From Clostridia bacterium (lineage in GTDB: Bacteria; Bacillota; Clostridia; TANB77; CAG-508), in the NCBI GenBank assembly GCA_022790975.1, contig JAAVYF010000043.1, positions 23,128-87,127 on the forward strand: 64,000 bases of DNA, in the 5' to 3' direction. The notes beneath the pieces are model-generated. The model ran no database searches, had not been told where the DNA came from, and saw nothing but the letters and a program-made list of their open reading frames with translations. Within the stretch, counting starts at the first letter, position 1, and each line of letters starts with the position of its first letter. This document shows positions 20,862-32,242 of this stretch, piece by piece. The position numbers were made by a program, and so were the translations under genes.

Positions 20862-21434
20862 ATGAATTGCAAAAGATGTGGACGAGTTTTAGATGGAGAA
20901 GGAGATATTTGCATTGAATGTTATAATGAATTTCAATGTGATGATGATAATAAAGAAATATTAAGAGTAAATCAAAAATATTCACCAAAATATATTTTAA
21001 CTAAAAAAATGATAGAAGTATATATAATATTTATTTTTTTAATTGTTGTATCTTTTTATAGTAAAAATGTTTTAGGAGTGTTTTTATTTGGATTCCTACT
21101 AGCAGTTATAGTATTAGGAGCTTTAATTATTTCTAAAAGAAATGCAAAAGGAACATATATGTCTTTTTATAATAAAAAGATAGTTTTTAAAGGAAGATTT
21201 CTTTTCATAAAAACTAATAAAGAGATTAGATATGATGAAATTAAAGATGTAGTATTTACACAAGGAACAAGTTTTTTTGAAAAATTTTTTCAAAAATTAT
21301 TTAAACTTGGAAATATCTATGTTTATCCAAAAAAAGGAAATATTATTTCAAATGGTATGCAACTAAAAATTGTGGATAACATAGATAGAGTTATTCAAGA
21401 TGTATCAATAGTTGTTGGAGAGAGATTGAAATAA
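20862..21434 (+). CDS. membrane protein with N-terminal zinc ribbon and PH-like domain
   Basis: CKRCGRVLDGEGDICIEC zinc ribbon, two TM segments. Confidence 0.5.
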   Translation: MNCKRCGRVLDGEGDICIECYNEFQCDDDNKEILRVNQKYSPKYILTKKMIEVYIIFIFLIVVSFYSKNVLGVFLFGFLLAVIVLGALIISKRNAKGTYMSFYNKKIVFKGRFLFIKTNKEIRYDEIKDVVFTQGTSFFEKFFQKLFKLGNIYVYPKKGNIISNGMQLKIVDNIDRVIQDVSIVVGERLK

Positions 21435-24400
21435 TGGAAAAATACATAAAAGATGTTTTTACTGATTTAAAAATTAGTGAGAATATGTTAGATGCAAAAA
21501 TAGAAAATGTTAATTTATATAAAAAATTAAATAAACTTCAAGTTGATATAGTTTCTGATAAACCAATTACAATTGATGATATTGGAAAGTTTGAAACATA
21601 TTTAACTGACCGTTATAGTGTTGATAAGACTTTAACTAATATTAAATATTATAATGTTGAAATTAACCAAAATATAGAAGAAAATTGGGGAAATATAATT
21701 TCATATATTACATCAAAGGAACCTTTAAGTAAAGCTATGTTAACAAATAGTACAATTACAATAGATGCTGAGAAAAATTTAGATGTTAATTTAAAAATTA
21801 AAGGTGCCGAATTTTTATGCTCTAAAAGATTTGATAAAGGTTTAGAACATCTTTTACAAAATGTATATAATAGCAAATATAGTGTAAAAATAAAAGACTG
21901 TTTAGATGAAGAATATTATAAACATATTGAAAAAGAAATTGAAGAGGCAGAAAAAAAGGCTATAAAGAAAGCAGAGCAAGATGCACTTCAAAAAATTCAT
22001 CAAGCAAGACTTGCTCAAGATGCTGCAATTGAAGCTGCAATTATTGCTGAAAATGAGTCTTCAAAATCAGGTACAGTACAAAGTTCAAAATCAAATAGTA
22101 TTACAGCTTCTTTTGGATATGGACCAAAATCGCAAAATAAAACATTTGAAAAACCATTAAAAGAGCTACCACCTGGTATGATATATGGAAGGTCAGATAA
22201 GATTAAAGGAGTTCCAATAAAAATAAATGATATTACAACTGATAATGAAAATGTTGTGATTGATGGTGAAGTTATTAGAGTTGATTCAAATGATATGAGA
22301 AAAAATCCTGAAAAATCTATTTTGATTTTTGATGTATATGATGGTTCTAGTACAATAACTTGTAAAGCTTTTGTTGAAAAAGCAGGTCTTAAAGATATAA
22401 TAAAAAAGATAAATGGAAAACGGAGTTAAAGTTGATGGTGTAGCAGGATACGACAATTTTGCTAAGGAAATAACAATAATGGCTAATAGCATTTTTGAGT
22501 CTACTGGAATAAAAAAAGAAAAAAGAATGGATAATAGTGAACATAAAAGAGTTGAACTACATATGCATACTCAAATGAGTGCAATGGATGCTGTTACTCC
22601 ATGTCAAGATTTAATAAATCGTGCAATAAGCTGGGGATGGAATTCAATTGCAATTACAGACCATGGTGTTGTTCAGGCTTTTCCAGATGCATATCATTTG
22701 CTTCAAAAAGTAGGTCAAGATGCAATTAAAGTAATTTATGGCGTTGAAGCCTATTTTGCACCAGATAAAGACCCATGTGTTTTTAGTTCTAAAAATCAAA
22801 CTTTAGATGATACTGAATTTTGTATTTTAGATTTAGAAACAACAGGTATTTCACATATAACAGAGAAGATTACTGAAATTGGAATTATAAAAATAAAAAA
22901 TGGAGTAGAAATATCATCTTTCGAAACATTCGTAAATCCAGAAAAGTCAATTCCTGAAAGAGTTCAAGAAGTAACTCATATAACAGATGAAATGGTAAAA
23001 GATGCTCCAAAAATTGAAGAAATATTGCCTAAAGTTATTGAATTTATTGGAGATAGTGTTGTTGTAACACATAATACAGATTTTGATGTTTCTTATTTAA
23101 AATATAATTATGAAAAATATGGATATAAATTTGAAAATACATATCTAGATACATTAAGGTTAGCAAAGGCTATGTATCCAGAATTTAGTAGATATAAATT
23201 AGGCTTTATTGCAGATAAATTAGGAATTGTAGTTGAAGTTGCTCATAGAGCTTTAGATGATGTAAAAACTTTAGTTCAAGTTTTTAATAAGATGATAGAA
23301 AAGGCAAAAGATAAAAATTGTAAAACAATAGATGATTTTAATGATAAATTTGAAACAGATTTTAAAAAGCTTCCTACATATCATATGATAATTTTAGCTA
23401 AAAACTATGTAGGTTTAAAAAATTTATACAAAATTGTTTCTTATGCTCATGTTGATTATTTTTATAAAAAACCTAGAGTTTTAAAAAGCATTTTAACTAA
23501 ATATAGAGAAGGCTTGATTATAGGCAGTGCTTGTAGTGAAGGAGAATTATATAGAGCAATTCAAGATGGAAAAACAGAAGAAGAAGTAGAAGAAATAGCT
23601 AAATTTTATGATTACTTAGAAGTTCAGCCATTAGGAAATAATGACTATTTAACAAGACAAGGTTTAGTAGAAAGTGAAGAAGTATTAAAAGATATAAATA
23701 GAAAAATTGTAGCTCTTGGAGATAAATTAGGAAAGCCTACAGTTGCAACTTGTGATGTTCATTTTATGGATCCTGCAGATGAGCTTTATAGAAGAATTTT
23801 GCAAGCTGGTCAAAAGTATGATGATGCCGATTTTCAGGCTCCATTATATTTAAGAACTACAGAAGAAATGTTAAAGGAATTTGAATATTTTGGTGAAGAT
23901 AAAGCTTTTGAATTAGTTGTTACAAATACAAATAAAATAGCTGATATGTGCGATAAAATAAGTCCAATTTCTCCTGAAAAATGTCCACCTCATATTCCAC
24001 GGTTGTGAAGAAGATATAAAAAATATTGCTTATGATAAGGCACATGAATTATATGGACAAGAAATTCCAGAAATTGTTGAAACAAGGCTAGATAAAGAAT
24101 TAAATTCTATTATAAGTAATGGATATTCTGTAATGTATATTATAGCACAAAAATTAGTTTGGAAGTCTAATGAAGATGGATATATAGTAGGTTCTAGAGG
24201 TTCTGTTGGTTCATCACTTGTTGCATTTATGACAGGTATTACAGAAGTTAATTCATTGAAATCACACTATAGATGCCCAAATTGTAAGTATTCAGACTTT
24301 AGTGATTATGGTGTGGCAAATGGATTTGATCTTCCAGATAAGGATTGTCCAAAGTGTGGACATAAGCTTGCAAAAGATGGAATGGATATACCATTTGAAA

Positions 24401-25871
24401 CATTTTTAGGATTTAATCGGAGATAAAGAGCCTGATATTGACTTAAATTTCTCAGGAGAATATCAAGCTAAAGCTCATAAATATACAGAGGTAATTTTTG
24501 GAAAAGGTACAACATTTAAAGCAGGAACTGTTGGTACTGTTGCAGATAAAACTGCATTTGGATATGTGAAAAATTATTATGAAGAAAAACATATTCCAGC
24601 ATCTAGTGCTGAAATTGTAAGAGTTGCTAAAGGTTGCACAGGAATTAAAAGAACTACAGGTCAGCACCCAGGAGGAATTATAGTTGTTCCAAAGGGAAGA
24701 GAAATTTATGAATTTACTCCAGTTCAGCATCCAGCAGATGAAGCAAATTCAGATATTATTACAACTCATTTTGATTATCACTCAATAGATGGAAATCTAC
24801 TTAAACTTGATATTCTAGGTCATGACGATCCGACAGTTATTCGTATGTTACAGGATTTAACAGGATTAGCACCAACTGATATTCCACTTGATGATAAAGA
24901 AACAATGTCAATATTTAATTCAACAGAAGCACTTGGAGTAACTCCTGAACAAATTCATTCAGAAGTTGGAACTTATGGAATACCAGAATTTGGTACTAAA
25001 TTTTCAAGACGGCATGCTTTTGGATACACATCCAACTACATTTGATGAATTAATTAGATTATCTGGTTTATCACATGGTACTGATGTGTGGCTTGGAAAT
25101 GCTCAAACTCTTATTCAAGAAGGAGTGGTAACACTTCAAGAGGCAATTTGTTGTAGAGATGATATTATGATTTATCTAATTGCAAAAGGATTACCACCAG
25201 ATAAAGCATTTAAAATAATGGAAACAGTTCGTAAAGGAAAAGCATTAAAAGACCCAGAAAAATGGGCTGGATTTAAAGAAATAATGAAAGAGCATGATGT
25301 TCCAGATTGGTATATAAAATCATGTGAAAAAATAAAATATATGTTCCCAAAAGCTCATGCTGCAGCTTATGTTACAAATGCTGTAAGAATTGCGTGGTTT
25401 AAGGTTCATATGCCACTTGCTTATTATGCTGCTTATTTTACAATTAGAGCAAAAGCATTTGATGGTGAATATATGATTTATGGAAAAGAAAAAGTAAAAA
25501 ATAAAATTAAAGAAATAGATATGTTAGGAAATAGTGCTACACCAAAAGATAAAGATATGGCAGATGATTTAGATATTGTTTTAGAAATGTATGAAAGAGG
25601 ATATGAGTTTTTACCAATAGATTTATACAAATCACATAGTACAAAATTTAAAATAGAAGAAGGAAAATTAAGACCACCATTTTTGGCAATGGCAGGACTT
25701 GGGCCTATTGCCGCAGAAAGCATTTATAATGCAGCTAGCCAAGGAGAATTTGAATGTATAGATGACTTGCAAGCAAGAGCAAAAATAGGAAAATCTGCAA
25801 TAGAACTTTTACAAAAATTTGAAATTTTAAAAGGAATGACTCAAAGCAATCAAATGTCATTGTTTGTTTAG
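21434..25871 (+). CDS. polC: DNA polymerase III PolC-type alpha subunit, requires four +1 recoding events
   Basis: PHP ([14 protein letters not shown]), exonuclease ([12 protein letters not shown]), [47 protein letters not shown]; removing four Cs gives one 1477-aa ORF. Confidence 0.96.
22421..22424 (+). other. +1 recoding site CGGA (polC #1)
   Basis: AAA-C-GGA-GTT = K-G-V in the OB region ([17 protein letters not shown]). Confidence 0.88.
24000..24003 (+). other. +1 recoding site CGGT (polC #2)
   Basis: CCA-C-GGT-TGT = P-G-C (HIPGCEEDI). Confidence 0.9.
24418..24421 (+). other. +1 recoding site CGGA (polC #3)
   Basis: AAT-C-GGA-GAT = N-G-D within the highly conserved FLGF(N/K)[15 protein letters not shown] motif. 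Confidence 0.93.
25010..25013 (+). other. +1 recoding site CGGC (polC #4)
   Basis: AGA-C-GGC-ATG = R-G-M within [17 protein letters not shown]; only CGGC site seen. Confidence 0.88.
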
Positions 25872-25992
25872 CGACTAGAAGTTAGAGGTTAGAAGGTAGA
25901 AATTAATAACTAATAACTAACTACTAACCACTAACCACTAATAACTAACCCCTAATCACTAACTTCTAACTACTAATCACTAATATCTAAAT
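25872..25992. repeat. degenerate short tandem repeat (CTAA/ACTAAC-rich)
   Basis: aataactaataactaactactaaccactaaccactaataactaacccctaatcactaact... Confidence 0.8.
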
Positions 25993-26052
25993 TACTAGAA
26001 AATAAAGAAAGGAATTTGTATAATGGTATATTCATTATATGAGGATAATTAA

Positions 26053-26364
26053 ATGGATGGGAATGAATTCATTTGGAAAACTCCAGAGGGTCATAGGTAT
26101 ATAATTTTATATTTTATAATAATAAATTTACTTGGTGTTTTAGTTATGGCTTTAGATAAATATAAAGCCCAAAAAGGAAAATGGAGAATTTCTGAAAAAA
26201 CATTATTTTTAGTAACAATTTTAGGAGGAGGAATAGGAACAATTTTTGGAATGTATAAGTTTAGGCATAAAACTCACAAAATTGCTTTTATTATTGGATT
26301 TCCGACTATATTAATTATGGAAATTATTATACTTATATTTATGATTTCTAAAGGAATATTTTAA
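26053..26364 (+). CDS. DUF1294 family membrane protein
   Basis: MALDKYKAQKGKWRISEKTLFLVTILGGGIGTIFGMYKFRHKT. Confidence 0.85.
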   Translation: MDGNEFIWKTPEGHRYIILYFIIINLLGVLVMALDKYKAQKGKWRISEKTLFLVTILGGGIGTIFGMYKFRHKTHKIAFIIGFPTILIMEIIILIFMISKGIF

Positions 26365-26479
26365 GTTATTTATATTAATCTATAACTTATTTAGAATTTA
26401 TGATAGAAATTTGAATTGGTAAAGTATATTTAAAAATTTATAGTAATTCGTATATAATATTTAGGATTGGAGAAAAAAT

Positions 26480-27358
26480 ATGATAGATATACATATGCAT
26501 ACAATATATTCAGATGGAGATAAAACAGTAGAAGAAATATTAAAGATGTGTGAGGAAAAAAAATTAGAATATATATCAATAACAGATCATGATACTTGTA
26601 AGCAATATGAAGATAAAGCATTAAAAAATAATAAGATTTTTAATGGAAAAATTATTAAAGGCTCAGAATTACATGCAGTATTTCAAAATAAAAGTATTGA
26701 GATACTAGCTTATAATATAAATCCAAGTGTAATAAATGAATGGTGTGAAAAATACTATTCTGAAAATGAATTAAAAAAACAACAAGAAATATTTCGAAAT
26801 AGATTATTTAATATATGTGATAAACATGGACTTATATATGATATGAGTAAAATAAAAAAACCTAAGAAGGCATCTGAATATGTAGAAAGATCAATTTATG
26901 AAGAAGTAATGAAACATAAAGAAAATCATAAAATATTAGGAGAATTTACAGAATCTTTTAGTATATTTTTTAGAAAAGGTTTAGCAAATCCAGACAGCAG
27001 CTATTTTATGAATCATATAGAATTCAGACCCAAATATAAAGAAGTAATAAACATTATTCATAAAGCAGGTGGAAAAGCATTTTTAGCACATCCATTCGAA
27101 TACAAATTTGAAGATACAATCAGTTTTATAAATGATTTAAGAAAAGAAGTAGAATTAGATGGAATAGAATGTTTTCATCCATCGTCAGCAGATGATAATA
27201 AAAAAAATATTTTAGTAGAATATGCTAGAAAGAACAATTTATATATCAGTGGTGGAAGTGATTATCATGGAAATCGTAAACCAGACATAGAAATAGGAGT
27301 TGGAAAAGGAAATCTAAATATTTCTAAAGAAATAATAGAAGAATGGATAAATCAGTAA
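26480..27358 (+). CDS. PHP-domain phosphoesterase
   Basis: IDIHMHTIYSDGDKTVEE, ISITDHDT, AFLAHPFEY, GGSDYHG. Confidence 0.88.
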   Translation: MIDIHMHTIYSDGDKTVEEILKMCEEKKLEYISITDHDTCKQYEDKALKNNKIFNGKIIKGSELHAVFQNKSIEILAYNINPSVINEWCEKYYSENELKKQQEIFRNRLFNICDKHGLIYDMSKIKKPKKASEYVERSIYEEVMKHKENHKILGEFTESFSIFFRKGLANPDSSYFMNHIEFRPKYKEVINIIHKAGGKAFLAHPFEYKFEDTISFINDLRKEVELDGIECFHPSSADDNKKNILVEYARKNNLYISGGSDYHGNRKPDIEIGVGKGNLNISKEIIEEWINQ

Positions 27359-27434
27359 AAATAATTTAGTTAAAAAAATTGTAATTAGAGTTATTTAGGC
27401 TTTACAAGGTTTATATAAAAACTCGAAAAAATGT

Positions 27435-27463
27435 TTGACAAAAGATTTGTTTTGTGATAAGAT
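27435..27463 (+). promoter_or_regulatory. putative lexA promoter
   Basis: TTGACA, 17-nt spacer, TAAGAT. Confidence 0.45.
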
Positions 27464-27542
27464 GTTTGCATTAAAACAGAGAGATAAATTTAGAAAAAAA
27501 CTTAAGTTTGTTCTAAAAAATAAAATTTAGGAGATGATTTAA

Positions 27543-28202
27543 ATGAGAAGAAAAAAAGACCCAAACGAATTAAATAAAAGGGAAAAAGCCATATTAAAAT
27601 TTATCGAAAAAGAAGTTGTAGCAAACGGATATCCACCATCAGTTAGAGAAATAGGAAAAGCGGTTGGTTTAAAGTCAACAGCTACTGTTCATGGATATAT
27701 CGCTAAACTAGAAGAAAAAGGATATGTAAAAAAAGAATCACAAAAAGGTAGAACTTTAAAATTATTAAAAGGTGGAATACCAAGTCAAACAAAAATCCAA
27801 GAAGATAAACCTATATATAACGGAAAAGAAATGGTAGATGTTCCAGTTATTGGAAAAATAACTGCTGGAGAGCCTATTTTAGCATTTGAAAATGTTACAG
27901 ATACATTCCCAATTCCATTAGACTTTGTAGGAAATAGTGAAAGTTTCATGCTTATTGTTAGAGGAGAAAGTATGATAGAAGCAGGAATTTTAAGTGGAGA
28001 TTATATTTTAGTTAGAAAACAAAATTCAGTTGAAAATGGAGAAATAGCAGTAGCATTAATAGAAGAAGAAGCTACAGTAAAAACATTTTACAAAGAAAAA
28101 GACCATATAAGATTACAACCAGAAAATTCTACAATGGACCCAATTATAGTTCCAACATGTGAAATTTTAGGAAAAGTAATAGGTGTATTTAGAAAAATGT
28201 AA
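27543..28202 (+). CDS. lexA: LexA repressor
   Basis: YPPSVREIGKAVGLKSTATVHGYIAKLEEKGY; ITAGEPI cleavage site; RGESMIEAGILSGDYILV. Confidence 0.96.
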   Translation: MRRKKDPNELNKREKAILKFIEKEVVANGYPPSVREIGKAVGLKSTATVHGYIAKLEEKGYVKKESQKGRTLKLLKGGIPSQTKIQEDKPIYNGKEMVDVPVIGKITAGEPILAFENVTDTFPIPLDFVGNSESFMLIVRGESMIEAGILSGDYILVRKQNSVENGEIAVALIEEEATVKTFYKEKDHIRLQPENSTMDPIIVPTCEILGKVIGVFRKM

Positions 28203-28218
28203 ACTTTATGAACTTTTC

Positions 28219-28247
28219 GAACTTTTTGGGACGGTTCCAAAAAGTTC
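28219..28247. repeat. 11-bp perfect inverted repeat GAACTTTTTGG-N7-CCAAAAAGTTC just after lexA stop
   Basis: Read directly; not followed by T-run on the + strand. Confidence 0.7.
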
Positions 28248-28318
28248 ATAATTTAAACATTAAATAAAAGAAGAGGAATAAAATATTTATTATTTAATTA
28301 TATTAACATATGCATATA

Positions 28319-28361
28319 AAGAGAGTGATATAAATTTTAAATAATTTATATTACTCTTTTT
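28319..28361 (+). terminator. terminator after lexA
   Basis: AGAGTGATATAAATT...AATTTATATTACTCTTTTT. Confidence 0.65.
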
Positions 28362-28489
28362 GTTGTTTAAAAATAGAATAGAATGAGATATAAACAAAAA
28401 AGTCCATATGTTATATTTAAAAACTTATAGACTTTTTTATAATATTAAAAGACAAAACTATATTTTTTAACTATTTCAAAAAAATTTAT

Positions 28490-30835
28490 TTACTTCAATT
28501 CTACAACAGTAACACCCATTTCACCTTCTCCAAAAGTTCCTAATCTAAAAGATTTTACATGAGGATGAGTTTTTAAAAATACGTGAATTCCTTTTCTTAA
28601 AGCACCGAGTTCCTTTTCCATGTACAATTCTTATTTGTTCTAATCCATTTAGTGTGCAAGTATCTAAATATTTATCAATTGCAAAACAAGCTTCATCAAC
28701 ATTTTGACCGTATTACATTTATTTCAGTGGAGATTGCTTTAACATTAAATTCTCTTTTTATACTTCTTATATTATCTTTTTCTTGATTAGATGTTTTAGT
28801 TGTTGCAAAAGCTAAATCATTTATTTTAAAGCTAGTTTTTATAATTCCAATTTGAAGCATAACAGAATCATTATTTATAGAAATAATAGTTCCATTTTGA
28901 TTTAATTTTGGAACAAATACTTCCATATTTATTTTTAAATCATCTTTAGTAAGCTTTGTATGAGTATTTTCTAATTTATTTTCATTGGTATTTGATAATT
29001 CTTTTATTTTAGCATTTAATTTATTTCTATGAATATTTGCTTCTTTTGAAGAAGATGATTTTTCTAAATTTTTTATAATTTCATTAGCATCTTCTTTGGC
29101 TTCTATTAAAATAGATGTAGCTTTTTCCTTAGCCTTTTCAAGAATAACTTTTTCTTTACTATTTACATTTTCAAATTTAATAGTATATTCTTTTTTTAAA
29201 TCTTCAGTTTCTTTTAAATTTTGTTCTATTGCAATCTTTTCTTTTTCAATTGTACGTTTATTCTCATAAATTTCTTTTAATAAATCTTCAATATGAACAC
29301 TAGTATCATTTAGTTTTAATTTTGCTCTATCAATAATTTTATCTGAAATACCAAGCTTTTTACTTATAGCAAAAGCATTACTAGTTCCAGGTATACCGAA
29401 TTAATAATTTGTAAGTTGGAGAAAGTGTTACTAGATCAAATTCAACACAAGCATTTTCAAAATTTGAATTAGTAATTGCAAAATGTTTAAGTTCAGGATA
29501 ATGTGTTGTTGATATAGTTAAGCTACCTATAGAATTTAATTCTTCTAATATACTAATAGCAAGATTTGCACCTTCTAAAGGGTCTGTGCCAGAACCTAAT
29601 TCATCTAATAAAACTAAACTATTTTCTGTTACATTTTTTAATATATGTGAAATATTACTCATATGAGAAGAGAAAGTACTTAGAGATTCTTGAATACTTT
29701 GTTCATCTCCAATATCAGCAAAAATATTATCAAAAACAAAAATAGAGCTACCTTCTTTAGCTGGAATGTGAAGCCCAGACATTGCCATAAGTACGATGAT
29801 ACCAGTTGTTTTTAAAGATACAGTTTTTCCACCTGTATTCGGACCAGTAATAATTAAAGAAGTAAAATCTTTTCCTAAATAAATATTATTTTTTACAGCA
29901 GTATTTTTATCAAGAAGAGGATGTGAACAATTAATTAAATTTATTTGTTTTTTATCTGTTATAGTTGCTGGTGAAGCATCTATTGAATTTGAATATTTTG
30001 CTTTTGCAAATATAAAATCTATAATACCAATTAAATTACTATTATTTTCCAATTCATTAGTTAACTCAAAAAAAAGCGAAGATAGTTTTTGTAATATTTT
30101 TTGAATTTCTAAATTTTCTTCTATTTTTAATGTATTAATTTCATTATTTAACTCAAAAATAGAAATAGGTTCTATAAAAACAGTTGAGCCACTGCTAGAT
30201 ATGTCATGAATAAAACCTTTAACATCACTACGATATTCATTTTTTATAGGTAATACAAATCTTTCATTTCTAATAGTAATTATTGGCTCTTGAATATATT
30301 TTTGATGAAGCATATTATTTAATTTATTTCTAATTTCTTGTTCTTTATTTTTTATGTTTTTTCTAATACTAGATAAAGTAGAAGAGGCATCATCTGAAAT
30401 AGTATTTTCATCTAAAATACTATTATATATATTTTTTTCTATTCCAATATTTGTATATAAATTCTCAAATAGAGAGGTTAAATTGCAAAATTCACTCATA
30501 TCTATTTCAGTACTTAAATAATATTCTTTTAAAATTCTAGAGATTTTAAAAATATTTGCTAAATCTAAAAGATATTTTGCAGATAAAGCTAAATTACTAT
30601 TAAGCATTTTTATATGAGAAGTAATATTTTCAATTTCTGCAATTGGTATATTACCTTTACGATACAATAAAATAGAAGCTTCAGTAGTTTGATTAGTTGC
30701 TTTTTCAATTTCAGTTTTAGAATACATAGGTTTTAAATTTTTACAATAATTTTTTCCAATATAAGTAATAGCATAATTTTGTAATATATCACAAATTTTA
30801 TCAAATTCTAATTTTTGAATTGTTTTTAAGTCCAT
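28490..30835 (-). CDS. mutS2: endonuclease MutS2, requires three +1 recoding events
   Basis: [17 protein letters not shown] Walker [17 protein letters not shown] Walker B, Smr domain ([23 protein letters not shown]) reached only by skipping C at three CGGT sites; recoded length 780 aa. Confidence 0.95.
28604..28607 (-). other. +1 recoding site CGGT (mutS2 #3)
   Basis: ACT-C-GGT-GCT = T-G-A (VHGKGTGALRKG, Smr signature). Confidence 0.93.
28707..28710 (-). other. +1 recoding site CGGT (mutS2 #2)
   Basis: ATA-C-GGT-CAA = I-G-Q (start of Smr domain, INVIGQNVDEA). Confidence 0.9.
29395..29398 (-). other. +1 recoding site CGGT (mutS2 #1)
   Basis: ATT-C-GGT-ATA = I-G-I (conserved [11 protein letters not shown]). 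Confidence 0.92.
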
Positions 30836-31002
30836 AATAAAATCCTTTTTTATTTAATTTAAATACTATACTATAATATCATAAAATATATCAAAAATAA
30901 AGAAAAGCATATACAAATATTTATAAATTAATATAAAATATAATTTATCTTGTAACAAAAATATTTTTATAGGTACTAATAAAATGAAAGGAGGAAAAGC
31001 CG

Positions 31003-31509
31003 ATGCAGAATATTGAAGAAATGTATGAAAAATATTCTAAAATAATTTATAAATATATATTCTGTTTGACTAAAAATAGAGAACTTTCAGAAGAAATTGT
31101 ACAAGATACTTTTTTAGTTGCAGTAAAAAATATTGATAAGTTTCAAAAAAAATCAAAACTTACTACTTGGTTTTGTGCCATTGCAAAAAATATATACTAT
31201 AAAAAAATAAAAAAGGAAACTAAAAATATTTCTATTGAAGAAATAAGTGAAAAATTTACATCTGAAAACTTAATAGAAGATATTATTTGTCAAAAAGAAA
31301 GCAAATTGGAACTAATAAAGAATATTCAAAATTTAGATATAGAAACTCAAAAAGTTATGTATTTAAGAATATATGCAGAACTTAGTTATGAAGAAATAGC
31401 AGAAGTATTAGGAAAAACAGCTTCTTGGTCAAGAATAATGTTTTTTAGAGGTAAAGAAAAAATAAAGGAAAATTTAAAAAAGGAGAATAAAAATGAAAAA
31501 AGAATGTGA
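31003..31509 (+). CDS. ECF-type RNA polymerase sigma factor
   Basis: Region 2 (YKYIFCLTKNRELSEEIVQDTFLVAVKNI) and region 4 (LRIYAELSYEEIAEVLGKTASWSRIMFFRGKEKIK). Confidence 0.9.
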   Translation: MQNIEEMYEKYSKIIYKYIFCLTKNRELSEEIVQDTFLVAVKNIDKFQKKSKLTTWFCAIAKNIYYKKIKKETKNISIEEISEKFTSENLIEDIICQKESKLELIKNIQNLDIETQKVMYLRIYAELSYEEIAEVLGKTASWSRIMFFRGKEKIKENLKKENKNEKRM

Positions 31510-32140
31510 TATTGTTCAAGATTTATTATTTGGATATGCAGATAATACATTAAAAGAGGGTTCTACAAATTTAGTTGAAGAACATTTAAAAAGTTGCAAA
31601 AAATGTAAAGAGATTCTAGAGAATATAAGAGATGATGAAAATAATGATATAGAAAAAATAGATGGATTAAAAAAAATAAATAGAAAAATGAGAAATAAAA
31701 AGATATTTTTAATTATTGTAAGTTCTTTATTAATTATTTTTTTATTATTTAGTGTATTTGTTTTTATATGCTATTCTAAAGAAGCAGGTAGATTACAAGT
31801 ATTTTTTAAAGATGAAATAAGTGAAGATAAAAAAAGCGATATTAAAAATATAGTTTTAACAATAGATGAAAATGCAAATATTACATATGTGTCTAAAGAA
31901 ATTGAGTTTGAAAATTTAAAAAAGAATTTAGGTAAATTGGAAGAAAATAACAAACTTTTAGAAGAATATGAAACAGAAAAGAATATATTTCCAGCGTCAT
32001 ATATTATAGAAACTAAGCTAGATAAGGTTGATAAAATGATAGAAGAATTATCAAAAATAGAAGAAATAAAAAGCATTACAACAATTAAAAATATTAATCC
32101 TTATGTTTTATTTGTATTTAAGTATATATTGAAAAAATAA
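31493..32140 (+). CDS. anti-sigma factor (zf-HC2) with TM and FtsX-extracellular-domain-like C-terminus
   Basis: CDIVQDLLFGYADNTLKEGSTNLVEEHLKSCKKC zinc motif; TM; VFFKDEISEDKKSDIK...YVSKEIEFENLKKNLG...FPASYIIETKLDKVDKMIEELSKIEEI. Confidence 0.7.
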   Translation: MKKECDIVQDLLFGYADNTLKEGSTNLVEEHLKSCKKCKEILENIRDDENNDIEKIDGLKKINRKMRNKKIFLIIVSSLLIIFLLFSVFVFICYSKEAGRLQVFFKDEISEDKKSDIKNIVLTIDENANITYVSKEIEFENLKKNLGKLEENNKLLEEYETEKNIFPASYIIETKLDKVDKMIEELSKIEEIKSITTIKNINPYVLFVFKYILKK

Positions 32141-32242
32141 TTATTTAAATTTTAACTTTTTTAAAATAAAGAATGTAAAATGTATATTTTTTTCCTATTT
32201 TGTCATAATAAGATTAAATATGATAAAAAAGGAGGGAAAATT

